Positions 48,483-58,521 of a stretch of 64,000 nucleotides of DNA are shown piece by piece. The notes beneath the pieces are model-generated. The model was given only the letters and a program-made list of their open reading frames with translations, was not told the DNA's origin and searched no databases. Source of the DNA: Rhodobacterales bacterium HTCC2255 (lineage in GTDB: Bacteria > Pseudomonadota > Alphaproteobacteria > Rhodobacterales > Rhodobacteraceae); contig DS022282.1 of NCBI GenBank assembly GCA_000153745.1, forward strand, positions 1,656,816 through 1,720,815, read 5' to 3'. The first letter of the stretch is position 1. Each line of letters starts with the position of its first letter. Made by a program: the position numbers and the translations under genes.

Positions 48483-50132
48483 ATGTCTAATTTGCATGAA
48501 GAAGCCCTAAAATCTAAAGCTTGGCCGTTTGATGAAGCGCGAAAAGTATTAAAACGTTTAAAAGGTAAGCTCCCAGAAAAAGGATATGTTCTTTTTGAAA
48601 CTGGATATGGCCCTTCTGGGCTGCCTCATATTGGTACCTTTGGTGAAGTGGCTAGAACAGCAATGATCCAAAATGCTTTTGAAGTTATAAGTGGTATGCC
48701 AACAAAATTAGTTTCATTTTCCGATGATCTTGATGGAATGCGCAAGGTACCAGGAAATGTTCCTAATCAAGAAATGATGCAAGATTTTTTACAAAAACCT
48801 TTAACAGATGTTCCAGATCCATTCGGTACTCATGATAGTTTTGGGGCTCATAATAACGCAATGCTGTGCCGGTTCTTAGATACATTTGGTTTTGAATATG
48901 ATTTTTATTCGTCTACTGAATATTATCGATCTGGGGCTTTTGATAAAGTATTATTACGTGCTGTTGAAAAATATGATGAAATTATGGAAGTTATGTTGGC
49001 TTCCTTGCGTGAAGAGCGTCAAAAAAGTTATTCAATATTTTTACCAATTTCACCAAAAACAGGTCGGGTACTGTATGTGCCTATGAAGTCTGTAAATAAA
49101 GTAGATGGCACTATTACATTTGATGATGAAGATGGAACTGAAACAACTCTGAGCGTGACTGGTGGAAATGTTAAATTACAATGGAAGCCAGATTTTGGTG
49201 CGCGGTGGTCAGCTTTAAATGTTGATTTTGAAATGTATGGTAAAGATCACTCAACAAATACCCATATATATGATAAAATATGCCGTATATTAGGTGCACC
49301 AGCACCCTCACATTTTTTCTATGAGCTATTTTTAGATGAGAATGGAGAAAAAATTTCTAAATCAAAAGGTAATGGTGTGTCGATAGATCAATGGCTCACG
49401 TATGCAAGCTCTGAAAGTTTATCATATTTTATGTATCAAAAGCCTGGGACGGCAAAGCGTATGCACTTTGATGTAATACCAAAAGCAGTTGATGAATATC
49501 ACCAACAACTACGCGCTTTCCATACTCAAGATGTTAAAGCACAGCTTAATAATCCAGTTTATCATATTCACAAAGGTAATGTACCAGTTTCAGATATGGT
49601 GATTCCATTTGCGATGCTTTTAAATTTAGCTTCTGTTTCAAGTGCTGAGACTAAAGATGCTATGTGGGGCTTTATTAATAAATATGCGCCTGATGCATCA
49701 CCAGAAACAAACCCTGTTATGGATAATGCTGCTGGTTTTGCTGTGCGATATTATCATGATTTTGTGAAGCCATCTAAAGTATTTAGATCACCTTCGGATC
49801 AGGAGCGTGCTGCTTTAAATGATCTAGCTGCAGGACTTGTGTCCATTGAAACTGCAAAAAGTATGATTGATAAAAAGAATTTAGATATGGGAAAAGACCC
49901 GGTGGATTTGACAAATTACTCACTTTCAGATGGCGATGATTTGCAGTCGTTGGTCTTTGCTGTTGGTAAAAATCACAATTTTGAGAATCTTCGTGATTGG
50001 TTCCAAGCTATCTATGAAGTTTTACTAGGGGCGTCTCAAGGACCAAGATTTGGTGGATTTATATCACTTTACGGAGTTGATGAAACAATAGAGCTTATTA
50101 ATCAGGGTTTGAATGGTGAGCTTATTAATTAA
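48483..50132 (+). CDS. lysS: Lysyl-tRNA synthetase, class I
   Basis: This is the class I (archaeal/alphaproteobacterial) form of LysRS, unrelated to the class II enzyme of most bacteria. The 549-residue protein has the HIGH-like motif in [19 protein letters not shown], and KISKSKGNG as the KMSKS loop. The N-terminus begins [19 protein letters not shown] at the ATG 48483, preceded by TTGGAAA; the longer frame from 48435 is not needed. Ends in a hairpin shared with chrA. Confidence 0.96.
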   Translation: MSNLHEEALKSKAWPFDEARKVLKRLKGKLPEKGYVLFETGYGPSGLPHIGTFGEVARTAMIQNAFEVISGMPTKLVSFSDDLDGMRKVPGNVPNQEMMQDFLQKPLTDVPDPFGTHDSFGAHNNAMLCRFLDTFGFEYDFYSSTEYYRSGAFDKVLLRAVEKYDEIMEVMLASLREERQKSYSIFLPISPKTGRVLYVPMKSVNKVDGTITFDDEDGTETTLSVTGGNVKLQWKPDFGARWSALNVDFEMYGKDHSTNTHIYDKICRILGAPAPSHFFYELFLDENGEKISKSKGNGVSIDQWLTYASSESLSYFMYQKPGTAKRMHFDVIPKAVDEYHQQLRAFHTQDVKAQLNNPVYHIHKGNVPVSDMVIPFAMLLNLASVSSAETKDAMWGFINKYAPDASPETNPVMDNAAGFAVRYYHDFVKPSKVFRSPSDQERAALNDLAAGLVSIETAKSMIDKKNLDMGKDPVDLTNYSLSDGDDLQSLVFAVGKNHNFENLRDWFQAIYEVLLGASQGPRFGGFISLYGVDETIELINQGLNGELIN

Positions 50133-50141
50133 GATCGTAAT

Positions 50142-50179
50142 TTACCTGGCCAAATAATAATTGTTAATTGGTCAGGTAA
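50142..50179. terminator. Bidirectional hairpin between lysS and chrA
   Basis: TTACCTGGCCAA at 50142-50153 pairs with TTGGTCAGGTAA at 50168-50179 with a single G-T wobble, across a 14-nt AT-rich loop. It lies between two convergent stop codons. No strong T-run follows on either side, so termination strength is uncertain. Confidence 0.7.
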
Positions 50180-50182
50180 CAC

Positions 50183-51454
50183 TTAAAAAATCAAACTGTA
50201 TAATAGAGCTAAAATTGCATTAATTGTTAACACTAGTGCTACATTCCATTTTAGTTTTATGATTAATAAAATACTTACAATAGTTAAAAAAATTGCAGTA
50301 ACATTTAGATTATTAAAATCTGGCCAGAGTAGGCTTAGTGGACCAAGTTTAGTTTCATAAATTTTTTCAAAAAATACATGGGATGTAAACCAAACAGATA
50401 GATTTAGTATTACCCCCACAACTGCTGCTGTTATGGCTGATAATGCTCCATGTAGACGTGGTTGAGAACCTATCCAGTCGATATAGGGTGCACCTGCAAA
50501 TATCCACAGAAAGCAAGGGACAAAGGTGACCCACAGGGTTAAGGCTGCAGCTTGCAGTGCTAACAAAATTCCAGCTTCCTTAAAGCCTGCAAGAAACCCA
50601 ACAAATTCTGTAACTAAAATTAGGGGTCCAGGGGTTGTTTCTGCAAGGCCTAATCCATCCATCATTTGTCCTGCTGTTAACCATTCCTTTGTCGTTACAA
50701 CATCTTGAGCCATATAACTTAATACTGCATATGCACCACCAAATGTCACAACTGCTAACTTTGAGAAAAAGATTGTTATTTTAGTAAGTATTTCATGTTC
50801 AGAAAATAGATACACGAATAGAATAGGCGCCCACCATATTAATAACCAGATAAGTATTGTTTTTAACGTTTTGGTAAGAGTATGCGTGTGCGTGTGCGAT
50901 ATTTTTGAAGCAGTTTGTTTATTGGGCAATATTAAATATCCCAATGCAGCAGAAATGAAAATAATAATTGGGTATGGGATGTTCAAGAAAAATATTCCTA
51001 TAAAAGCGAAGACTGCAATTAGTGTATGAATATGTGTTTTCAGGGCTTTTGGGGTTATTTTAAGTAGCGCTTGTAGAACGATAACCACAACAGTCGCTTT
51101 AACACCCGTGAATAAAGTGTTTATAAGCGGTATATCGCCATAGAAGGCGTAAATGGTTGCCAAAAAAGCTATTAAAATTGCCCCTGGTAAAATAAAAAAT
51201 AAACCAGCAATTAAACCACCATATATGCCATTAATACGCCACCCAGAATAAGTAGCTAATTGCATTGCTTCTGGACCAGGAAGAAGCATGCAGAAATTAA
51301 GTGCATTTAAAAATTGTTCTTCAGTTAACCATTTTTTGTTTTCTACGATTTCTCGGTGCATCAGGGCTATTTGAGCTGCAGGACCACCAAAAGATAAAAG
51401 TCCAATTTTACACCAAGTTGGTGCACATTGGCGTAATTTTGGACTGGATTGCAT
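50183..51454 (-). CDS. chrA: Chromate transporter ChrA (long, two-domain type)
   Basis: The 423-residue membrane protein contains two homologous halves, each beginning with the family's G-rich pattern: LLSFGGPAAQIALMHREIVE near the N-terminus and AVVTFGGAYAVLSYMAQDVV in the second half, and each with LPGPEAMQLATYSGWRING-like or TTPGPLILVTEFVGFLAGF sequences. This is the CHR family that extrudes chromate. About ten to twelve membrane helices are predicted by eye. In marine bacteria ChrA homologues without a chrB regulator may carry other anions. Confidence 0.9.
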   Translation of the reverse strand: MQSSPKLRQCAPTWCKIGLLSFGGPAAQIALMHREIVENKKWLTEEQFLNALNFCMLLPGPEAMQLATYSGWRINGIYGGLIAGLFFILPGAILIAFLATIYAFYGDIPLINTLFTGVKATVVVIVLQALLKITPKALKTHIHTLIAVFAFIGIFFLNIPYPIIIFISAALGYLILPNKQTASKISHTHTHTLTKTLKTILIWLLIWWAPILFVYLFSEHEILTKITIFFSKLAVVTFGGAYAVLSYMAQDVVTTKEWLTAGQMMDGLGLAETTPGPLILVTEFVGFLAGFKEAGILLALQAAALTLWVTFVPCFLWIFAGAPYIDWIGSQPRLHGALSAITAAVVGVILNLSVWFTSHVFFEKIYETKLGPLSLLWPDFNNLNVTAIFLTIVSILLIIKLKWNVALVLTINAILALLYSLIF

Positions 51455-51589
51455 TTTAATTGTTACTCTAAAATTAAGAAGATTAATTACTCATTAAAGG
51501 AATACAATGCTATTGCTATGGGATACAAGTGATGAAGAAATTTCTAATTAATATAATCAGCCTATGAGCTGATTTTGGGAACTGATAAT

Positions 51590-53773
51590 ATGCCTGACTT
51601 TCAATATGAAATTAATGATGGGGTTGCTGTTATTTCTTGGAACACTCCAACAAGAAATATGAATATAATGGATCTTCAATCTTTGTCAGATTTAGAGATT
51701 AAAATTGACAAAGCTTTGTCTGATAATGATGTCATTGGAGTTATAATAACCTCTGGAAAGAGCAATTTTTCAGGGGGTTTAGATCTAGGCTGTATTAGCA
51801 AAATACCTGGAATAATTTCAGAGAATTATCAGGAAAATTTATTCAAGGGACTGAAGGTATTTACTAATTTAACACGCAAAATTGAACTTGCAGGAATAAA
51901 TAATAAAGATACTGGTGGTAAACCAATTGTTTGTACTTTGGATGGCGATGCATTGGGAGTAGGTTTTGGGATTGCACTTTCTTGTCACAAAATATTTGTA
52001 AGTGATAATCCAAAAGGAAAGATTGGTTTTCCTGATATTTTAATTGGTATGCCACCTGTGGCGGGATCTATTTCTAGACTTATCCGTAAAATAAACAAAG
52101 AACTATGCATATCTTTGTTACAAAATGGTGAGTACATAAATTTTGAAAATGCAATAAAACATGGCTTGGTTGATGAGATGAAATCATCAGACGAGCTAAT
52201 ACCATTTGCAATGCAATGGATAAAATCCAACCTGAAAAAAAATATTATCAAACCATGGGACATGGAAAGATATTCTAGTGAAGATAAAATACCTAAAAAG
52301 TTTTCAAGTTTGGAAGATGAGATAAAACAAGCCAATAAAAAATCTAGTTTAAAGGGTATACATCCAAGCTTTCGGGCAATGTTTGAAGATTTATATAAAA
52401 ATAAAAATATTAATTTTGATGAAGCGCTTTGGTCTGAGTTAAATTGGCTTGTAAATATTCTTACACATTCAACTCAAAATTCTATGATAAAAACGCTTCA
52501 TGTTCATAAACCAGCCCTTGATAAAGGAGCTTCAAGGCCCCCCGGTGTTGAGTGTGAGCCCATTAAAAAAATAGGTATTTTAGGAGCAGGTATGATGGGT
52601 GCTGGAATAGCTTTTGTATCAGCAAAAGTTGGTGTTGATGTAGTACTCTTAGATCAAAATCAAGAAGGTGTTGATAGAGGACTGCACTCGGTTAAGCGTA
52701 TGTTGGATCAAGGTTTAAAGCGGAGTAAATTTTCAGCAGAGGACGCAAAAAATATTTTTGAGCGCATTTTACCAACCGTAAAATATGAAGATCTCAATGG
52801 GTGTGACTTAATAATTGAGGCAGTGTTTGAAGATCCAAAAATTAAATCGTTGGTTACTCAATCTGCAGAAGCTGAGATTTCTAAGGGCGTGATTTTTGCT
52901 ACAAACACCTCAACATTACCTATTTCAGAATTGGCTAAAGCTAGCTGTAATCAAAGTCAATATATTGGAATTCATTTTTTTAGCCCAGTCCATTTGATGA
53001 ATTTAGTTGAAATTATTAAGGGTAAGAATACTGGTAATAAAGCTGTTGCAGTTGCTTTAGATTTTGTGAAGCAAATTAAGAAAACTCCAATAGTAGTAAA
53101 CGACGAGCGATATTTTTATGCCAATCGCTGCATTTTACCTTACATCAATGAGGGCATTCGAATGCTTGATGAGGGTTTTGAGCCAGGTTTAATCGACGAT
53201 GCTGCAAAATTAATGGGCATGCCAGTTGGTCCATTGCAATTGGCAGATGAAATATCAATTGAGTTATGTTTTAAAATTATGAAAGCAACCCGCGCCGCAA
53301 TGGGAGATTCATATCCCATCAGTGCAGCTGACACTATTGTTGAAAAGATGTGTAGTGAAGGACGCATGGGACGCAAAAATTTAAAAGGTTTTTATGTTTA
53401 TGATGAAAACGGAAAAAGGTCAGGTTTTTGGGAAGGATTAAGCGCCCAATGGTCAGTATCAAGTAATCAACCTGATATTACGGAAGTAAAATGCAGGCTT
53501 GCAATGACACAAACCTTGGAAGCCTTGAGAGCTCTTGAAGAAGGCGTTCTTGAAGACATACGCGAAGGAGACGTTGGTGCTGTTTTAGGTTGGGGTTTTC
53601 AGCCTTGGTCTGGAGGTCCATTTGGTTGGGTTGATATGATAGGAACTGAACGCGCTATAAATATTTGTGAAAATTTAACTGAAAAATTTGGCCCACGATT
53701 TATTGCGCCAAAATTACTTTATAATTTGGACAGACTTGGTGAAGGGTTTTATATAAAAGAAAAAAATAATTAA
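51590..53773 (+). CDS. FadJ/FadB-like 3-hydroxyacyl-CoA dehydrogenase fused to an enoyl-CoA hydratase-like domain
   Basis: The 727-residue protein has a crotonase-fold N-terminal half and a dehydrogenase half with KIGILGAGMMGAGIAFVSAK as NAD loop near residue 325, GIHFFSPVHLMNLVEIIKG containing the catalytic histidine, and two 3HCDH C-terminal domains. Both catalytic glutamates of the hydratase appear changed: the FadB Glu119 position reads GVGFGIALSC (Gly) and the Glu139 position reads IGFPDILIGMPP (Asp). The oxyanion glycines and the general crotonase outline remain. Hydratase activity may be lost while the dehydrogenase stays functional. GGGAAC lies upstream of ATG 51590. No thiolase neighbour is present. 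Confidence 0.88.
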   Translation: MPDFQYEINDGVAVISWNTPTRNMNIMDLQSLSDLEIKIDKALSDNDVIGVIITSGKSNFSGGLDLGCISKIPGIISENYQENLFKGLKVFTNLTRKIELAGINNKDTGGKPIVCTLDGDALGVGFGIALSCHKIFVSDNPKGKIGFPDILIGMPPVAGSISRLIRKINKELCISLLQNGEYINFENAIKHGLVDEMKSSDELIPFAMQWIKSNLKKNIIKPWDMERYSSEDKIPKKFSSLEDEIKQANKKSSLKGIHPSFRAMFEDLYKNKNINFDEALWSELNWLVNILTHSTQNSMIKTLHVHKPALDKGASRPPGVECEPIKKIGILGAGMMGAGIAFVSAKVGVDVVLLDQNQEGVDRGLHSVKRMLDQGLKRSKFSAEDAKNIFERILPTVKYEDLNGCDLIIEAVFEDPKIKSLVTQSAEAEISKGVIFATNTSTLPISELAKASCNQSQYIGIHFFSPVHLMNLVEIIKGKNTGNKAVAVALDFVKQIKKTPIVVNDERYFYANRCILPYINEGIRMLDEGFEPGLIDDAAKLMGMPVGPLQLADEISIELCFKIMKATRAAMGDSYPISAADTIVEKMCSEGRMGRKNLKGFYVYDENGKRSGFWEGLSAQWSVSSNQPDITEVKCRLAMTQTLEALRALEEGVLEDIREGDVGAVLGWGFQPWSGGPFGWVDMIGTERAINICENLTEKFGPRFIAPKLLYNLDRLGEGFYIKEKNN

Positions 53774-53786
53774 TACTTAATTATAA

Positions 53787-54095
53787 TTATGCGTCTTCAT
53801 TAGAAACATCATCGTCTGCATCTGTTCTGAAAGTTTTATATTGGTCTCTGCAGATATCCCATAAGTATTTGTGGAAATAACCTATGCTAGCTCCAAAAAT
53901 AAGAGCAAATGGCAAACCATCTCTGCCTCCCAAGCTTATAAGAATTGATGCACCAAGTAATAAGATAGCAAATGCTAAAACATGCTGCTCAGGTTTTGAC
54001 ATCTTATATTTACCAACTAAAATTGTATTTGGAAAATTTTCAAAATAACGAGTGGCAAAGCCCGCAATTGCCCCAACAATTAAATTAAATAACAC
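53787..54095 (-). CDS. Small membrane protein, hypothetical
   Basis: I do not recognise this 102-residue protein. It has three hydrophobic segments (about residues 1-16, 37-55 and 58-72) separated by charged loops, and an acidic C-terminus (TDADDDVSNEDA). It is convergent with the FadJ-like gene with stops 13 bp apart. Its own promoter would lie in the 129-bp gap shared with the DUF4864 gene on the other strand. Coding potential is supported by an uninterrupted frame and sensible composition; function unknown. Confidence 0.7.
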   Translation of the reverse strand: MLFNLIVGAIAGFATRYFENFPNTILVGKYKMSKPEQHVLAFAILLLGASILISLGGRDGLPFALIFGASIGYFHKYLWDICRDQYKTFRTDADDDVSNEDA

Positions 54096-54224
54096 AGCAA
54101 TTCCTTTTGTATAAACTCTATATATACAACTACTAAATTTTACTAAATTTACAAGTCTTTCATATATGTAAATATTTTTTATGCATGAATTTGACGTATT
54201 TTATAAAAAAACTAGCTTTAACGT

Positions 54225-54626
54225 ATGAAAAAAATACTCGCAGCCTTTCTTATTATAATGCTATCCACCGCTTCAGTCTCATCAAACGAAACTGAGTACC
54301 AGAAAGTCATTAGAAGCCAGATTGAAGCCTTCAGTAACGATGATATGGAGACTGCATTCGAGTTTGCGTCTCCGTCTATAAAAAGTATTTTTGGTAATTA
54401 TATCCGTTTTGGTTCAATGGTGCGCCAAGGATATCCAATGGTGTTTCGCCAAAAAAATCTCACTTTCAAAGAAACAAAAAGTAAAAACTCTGTAGCATTT
54501 CAAAATGTATTGATTGAAGATTTGTCTGGTGACTTACACTTACTACGCTATCGCTTAATATTGCTCAAAGGCAGTTGGAAAATTGCTGGTGTTGAATTTC
54601 TTAGAACAGAAATCATGGCAATATAA
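54225..54626 (+). CDS. Secreted DUF4864-family protein
   Basis: The 133-residue product has a signal peptide (KKILAAFLIIMLSTASVSS) and a body matching the DUF4864 pattern: VIRSQIEAFSNDDMETAFEF, ASPSIKSIFGNYIRFGSMVR, and the terminal GSWKIAGVEF. The fold resembles NTF2/SnoaL-like proteins. The family is common in Rhodobacteraceae; role unknown. Convergent with uvrB, with only 4 bp between stops. Confidence 0.82.
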   Translation: MKKILAAFLIIMLSTASVSSNETEYQKVIRSQIEAFSNDDMETAFEFASPSIKSIFGNYIRFGSMVRQGYPMVFRQKNLTFKETKSKNSVAFQNVLIEDLSGDLHLLRYRLILLKGSWKIAGVEFLRTEIMAI

Positions 54627-54630
54627 ATAT

Positions 54631-56814
54631 TTAAAATTTTGGGCTACTTTTTCCACGCCATGTTCTTGTTCCACCTCTACCTGCAGTACTGCGACCTCCA
54701 CCTTTGACGGCCTTCTCTACGGCTTGTTCAACTGCTGATTGTCTTGCAAGTGGATCATCAGCTATTGCCAGCTCCACCGCTTCAAGCCTCTTCACTTCGT
54801 CGCGAATGCGCGCTGCATCTTCAAATTCTAGGTTCTCAGCAGCTTTAATCATATCTTTTCTCAAGCTGTCTAAATGGGCTTGTAAGTTTGCGCCAACGAG
54901 TGGTTTTTTATCAATTTTGGCAGTTATACGACTTTCATCTGTATCGCCTTCAAATGTACCACCCATAATATCTTCAACATTCTTTTTGATAGTTTCGGGT
55001 GTAATATTATTCTTTATGTTATATTTAATTTGTCGCTCGCGACGTCTATTTGTTTCGCTAATAGCGCGCTCCATAGAGCCCGTTACTTTATCACCATACA
55101 TTATCACTCTGCCTTCAGAGTTTCTTGCAGCCCGTCCAATAGTTTGTACTAAGGATGTTTCAGATCTTAGAAATCCTTCTTTGTCCGCATCAAGTATGGC
55201 AACAAGTGAACATTCAGGAATATCTAATCCTTCTCTTAATAAGTTAATTCCAATTAGAACGTCAAAAGCCCCAAGCCTTAAATCACGTAAAATCTCAATA
55301 CGCTCAAGGGTATCAATGTCTGAGTGCATGTAGCGAACTCTAATACCTTGCTCATGTAGATATTCTGTTAAGTCTTCAGACATTCGTTTTGTTAATGTCG
55401 TAACCAGAACTCTATTACCTTGCTCAATCACTATTCTTATTTCTGAAAGTAAATCATCAACTTGAGTATCTACTGGCCTAATTTCGATAGGTGGATCTAG
55501 CAATCCAGTTGGTCTAATTATTTGCTCTGCAAAGATACCTCCTGATTGTTCTAGTTCCCATTTTTGGGGTGTTGCGGAAACGAAGACTGATTGCGGTCTC
55601 ATTGCATCCCACTCTTCAAATTTTAATGGTCGATTATCTGTACATGATGGCAATCGAAAGCCGTGTTCAGAAAGTGTAATTTTGCGACGGTAGTCTCCCC
55701 GGTACATTCCACCAATCTGTGGAACTGCAACGTGACTTTCGTCTGCAAAAACTATTGCGTTATCTGGAATATACTCAAAGAGTGTAGGAGGTGGCTCGCC
55801 TGGAGCGCGTCCCGTTAAGTATCGCGAGTAGTTTTCAATGCCATTGCATACACCTGTCGCTTCGAGCATTTCTAAATCAAAATTAGTCCTTTGCTCCAAG
55901 CGTTGTGCTTCTAATAGTTTACCTTCGTCATTGAGTTGTTTTAGTCGTGTAACAAGTTCTGCTTTTATGCCCTTCATGGCTTGTTGCATTGTTGGCCGAG
56001 GTGTGACGTAGTGTGAATTAGCATATACGCGTACAGACTCTAACAGAGCTGATTTTTCACCTGTAAGTGTATCAAACTCTTGAATGGCTTCCAATTCATC
56101 TCCAAAAAAGGACAACCTCCAACCTCGGTCATCAAGGTGAGCTGGCCAAATTTCTAGAGTATCGCCTCTTACTCTGAACGAGCCTCGCGAAAATCCAGTA
56201 TCATTTCTTTTATATTGTTGTGCAACCAAATCAGCCATCACTTGACGTTGATTATATTCATTGCCTGAAATTAAATCTTGGGTCATTGCGCCGTAAGTTT
56301 CCACGGATCCAATGCCGTAAATGCATGATACAGATGCTACAATTATAACGTCATCACGCTCCAAAAGTGAGCGAGTTGCTGCGTGGCGCATGCGATCTAT
56401 CTGTTCGTTTATCTGACTTTCTTTTTCAATGTAGGTATCAGATCGTGCTACATAAGCTTCTGGTTGGTAATAGTCGTAAAAGCTTACAAAATATTGAACT
56501 GAATTATCTGGAAAAAAATTCTTAAATTCACCAAACAATTGTGCGGCTAGGGTTTTATTTGGTGCTAGTATTATCGCAGGGCGCTGGGTCTGTTCAATAA
56601 TTTTTGCCATCGTAAAGGTTTTGCCAGTTCCAGTGGCACCCAGTAAAACTTGATTTTGCTCACCATCAGCCAAACCCTGTACGAGTTCGTTAATTGCAAC
56701 AGGCTGATCTCCAGCAGGTTCAAAAGGGCTTTTTAAAACAAATTTCTGGCCACCTTCAAGTTTTTTACGTGAGGCAACTTCAGGTGCTTTATTTAAGAGA
56801 GATGGTTCAGACAT
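54631..56814 (-). CDS. uvrB: UvrABC excinuclease subunit B
   Basis: UvrB loads with UvrA on damaged DNA and prepares the incision. The 727-residue protein has Walker A in [19 protein letters not shown], the beta-hairpin region [20 protein letters not shown] that inserts between strands, helicase motifs including [17 protein letters not shown] and [19 protein letters not shown], and a C-terminal UVR domain ([20 protein letters not shown]) for UvrC contact. A glycine/arginine-rich tail ([18 protein letters not shown]) follows the UVR domain. Confidence 0.97.
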   Translation of the reverse strand: MSEPSLLNKAPEVASRKKLEGGQKFVLKSPFEPAGDQPVAINELVQGLADGEQNQVLLGATGTGKTFTMAKIIEQTQRPAIILAPNKTLAAQLFGEFKNFFPDNSVQYFVSFYDYYQPEAYVARSDTYIEKESQINEQIDRMRHAATRSLLERDDVIIVASVSCIYGIGSVETYGAMTQDLISGNEYNQRQVMADLVAQQYKRNDTGFSRGSFRVRGDTLEIWPAHLDDRGWRLSFFGDELEAIQEFDTLTGEKSALLESVRVYANSHYVTPRPTMQQAMKGIKAELVTRLKQLNDEGKLLEAQRLEQRTNFDLEMLEATGVCNGIENYSRYLTGRAPGEPPPTLFEYIPDNAIVFADESHVAVPQIGGMYRGDYRRKITLSEHGFRLPSCTDNRPLKFEEWDAMRPQSVFVSATPQKWELEQSGGIFAEQIIRPTGLLDPPIEIRPVDTQVDDLLSEIRIVIEQGNRVLVTTLTKRMSEDLTEYLHEQGIRVRYMHSDIDTLERIEILRDLRLGAFDVLIGINLLREGLDIPECSLVAILDADKEGFLRSETSLVQTIGRAARNSEGRVIMYGDKVTGSMERAISETNRRRERQIKYNIKNNITPETIKKNVEDIMGGTFEGDTDESRITAKIDKKPLVGANLQAHLDSLRKDMIKAAENLEFEDAARIRDEVKRLEAVELAIADDPLARQSAVEQAVEKAVKGGGRSTAGRGGTRTWRGKSSPKF

Positions 56815-56964
56815 ATTTACGATTCGTTATTTGCTCTAATTTTGCATATGCTCACACTAGGGGACAAGTACTCTAAGTGATTATGATACGAATTGCCGCT
56901 TCATAAGGACTTGAGTTTTTCTTTAATAATAGCAATAAGAAGCTTAATAGAAGTGGAGTTCCAA

Positions 56965-57276
56965 ATGTCAGCACGTATATATCAGCCAACTCGTAATGCT
57001 ATGCAGTCAGGCCAAGGTAAAACAAAGAAATGGGTACTAGAGTTTTCACAAAGTGAAGTGAGAAATATTGATCCCTTGATGGGTTGGACGAGTTCTGGTG
57101 ACATGGATAGTCAGGTAAAATTATCTTTTGAATCAAAAGATGAGGCAATTTCTTACGCTGATCAAAAAGGAATTACATATACTCTGCAAGAACCAAAAGA
57201 ACGCAAACATGTTATTCGAAATGGTGGATATGGTGATAACTTTGCCACTAATAGAAAAGAAACATGGACACATTGA
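56965..57276 (+). CDS. NDUFS4-like complex I accessory subunit (ETC complex I subunit family)
   Basis: The 103-residue protein contains ARIYQPTRNAMQSGQGKTKK and WVLEF, then SFESKDEAISYADQKGITY and the terminal YGDNFATNRKETWTH, all characteristic of the ETC_C1_NDUFS4 family. In alphaproteobacteria and mitochondria this subunit sits on the hydrophilic arm of NADH dehydrogenase. The frame is open further upstream, but TGGAG before the ATG at 56965 and family length favour this start. Transcribed divergently from uvrB and followed by tRNA-Arg. Confidence 0.92.
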   Translation: MSARIYQPTRNAMQSGQGKTKKWVLEFSQSEVRNIDPLMGWTSSGDMDSQVKLSFESKDEAISYADQKGITYTLQEPKERKHVIRNGGYGDNFATNRKETWTH

Positions 57277-57316
57277 GCTTGCCCTATTTGTTCTCTCGAT
57301 TTAAGAGGTGTTTAAC

Positions 57317-57393
<77 letters not shown>

Positions 57394-57434
57394 TTTAAAT
57401 TTATTTCAGTTTCTGTTTAATAAAAAAAATCTAA

Positions 57435-58118
57435 CTATCCTAATTTTATATTATTTTTAGAGCTAGTAATCTGATATCCTTTAGATGGAACATGCCTGAT
57501 AAACTTTGAAGCTATAATTTGCCCACCTAGATTATCTCGAAGACGTTTTATTCGCATAGCACCCGCATTGTCATCACAATCAATCTCATTTTTACCACTA
57601 AGTATACTCTCTAGTGCTGTCCCTGTAATATACTCGTCATCAAGCCCGCATTCTAATAGCACACTCAGTGTTTCGATATTACTTGTGGTTAATTGAAACC
57701 AATCACCATTAATTTGAACAGAATTTTCTGAACGTAATAATTCAATAGATTGTGCATTGAATGAACTATCCTGCAATAAATCAAATTGTTTACGTAATTC
57801 TATATTAGAAAAAATTAAAGCGACACAAATCATCATCACAGTCAGTACAACAAAAAATAATGTGAAAATAATCTTCGAATAAAGTGCAACAGAATTTTCA
57901 AATAAGCTGCCCGATTGAGCTAAAACTTCTAAAAGTTTTATTTCTGTTTGTTTGGTAAAATCATTTTCAATAAATATGCCTTCAATTTTTTTATTAAAAA
58001 TTTGTGGATCAGGGACTGTAAAATATAACAATCCAAATGCAATAAATGTTAAAATCAGACCAATAATAATTACAGTTAAAAAGAACTTATCACGTTTAAT
58101 ATTTAAGAAAGTAATCAC
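57435..58118 (-). CDS. Membrane-anchored transcription regulator with C-terminal OmpR-type winged helix
   Basis: The 227-residue protein has two membrane helices (about residues 13-33 and 82-104) bracketing a periplasmic loop of some 48 residues. A cytoplasmic part follows whose end, from about residue 135, fits the OmpR/PhoB winged helix: ENSVQINGDWFQLTTSNIET as the platform strands, AMRIKRLRDNLGGQIIASK as recognition helix, and IRHVPSKGYQITS as the wing. ToxR and CadC have the DNA-binding domain first; here it is last. It overlaps the small secreted gene upstream by 23 bp, starting with a GTG. There is no receiver domain or phosphorylation site. The function as regulator is inferred from the wing motif. 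Confidence 0.75.
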   Translation of the reverse strand: MITFLNIKRDKFFLTVIIIGLILTFIAFGLLYFTVPDPQIFNKKIEGIFIENDFTKQTEIKLLEVLAQSGSLFENSVALYSKIIFTLFFVVLTVMMICVALIFSNIELRKQFDLLQDSSFNAQSIELLRSENSVQINGDWFQLTTSNIETLSVLLECGLDDEYITGTALESILSGKNEIDCDDNAGAMRIKRLRDNLGGQIIASKFIRHVPSKGYQITSSKNNIKLG

Positions 58119-58389
58119 CTAAATCTTTCTCCATTTTTTCTACTTCAATTTTGCCGGTAAACTTAACAATTTTAAGTAATTTCCAACCTGATGAATTTAA
58201 TCGCTGAATAGTTATTCCTTCAATATCATGGCTGGCACATTGACCATTTATTTGTATTAATCCTAGATGTAGTTTTAGTGGATTATCTTTTTTTGCTTTG
58301 TATAACACAAAACATTCATTTGCATAAGCAGCAGAAAAAAGAGTTGTAAAGCACAATACTAATGAAAACTTTATTAGTTTAAAAAGCAT
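58096..58389 (-). CDS. Small secreted protein upstream of and overlapping the membrane regulator
   Basis: The 97-residue product has a signal peptide (LIKFSLVLCFTTLFSAAYA, cleavage after AYA) and a mature domain of about 73 residues with two cysteines (ECFVLY and GQCASH) that could form a disulfide. No known family is recognised. The overlap with the regulator gene suggests coupled translation and a partner role comparable to ToxS for ToxR, but this is inference from context. Confidence 0.65.
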   Translation of the reverse strand: MLFKLIKFSLVLCFTTLFSAAYANECFVLYKAKKDNPLKLHLGLIQINGQCASHDIEGITIQRLNSSGWKLLKIVKFTGKIEVEKMEKDLGDYFLKY

Positions 58390-58422
58390 AATTTATCCAA
58401 TTAAATTTATCTCATTAATCAC

Positions 58423-58468
58423 AATAACCCAAATGTTATTCAATAACAAAGCAATGTTTTTGAATAAC
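58423..58468. promoter_or_regulatory. Candidate operator with repeated AATAAC half-sites
   Basis: In the 132-bp gap between two divergent genes AATAAC occurs at 58423-58428, 58442-58447 and 58463-58468, spaced 19 and 21 bp, close to two helical turns. GTTATT-C-AATAAC at 58435-58447 is a perfect palindrome, and GTTATTCAA at 58435-58443 also pairs with TTGAATAAC at 58460-58468. This suits a dimeric winged-helix regulator such as the one encoded alongside; binding is not shown. Confidence 0.5.
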
Positions 58469-58521
58469 TTAAGGTTTTGAATTTATAAAATATAAAGATT
58501 CAAAAACGATGGAGAAAGATT

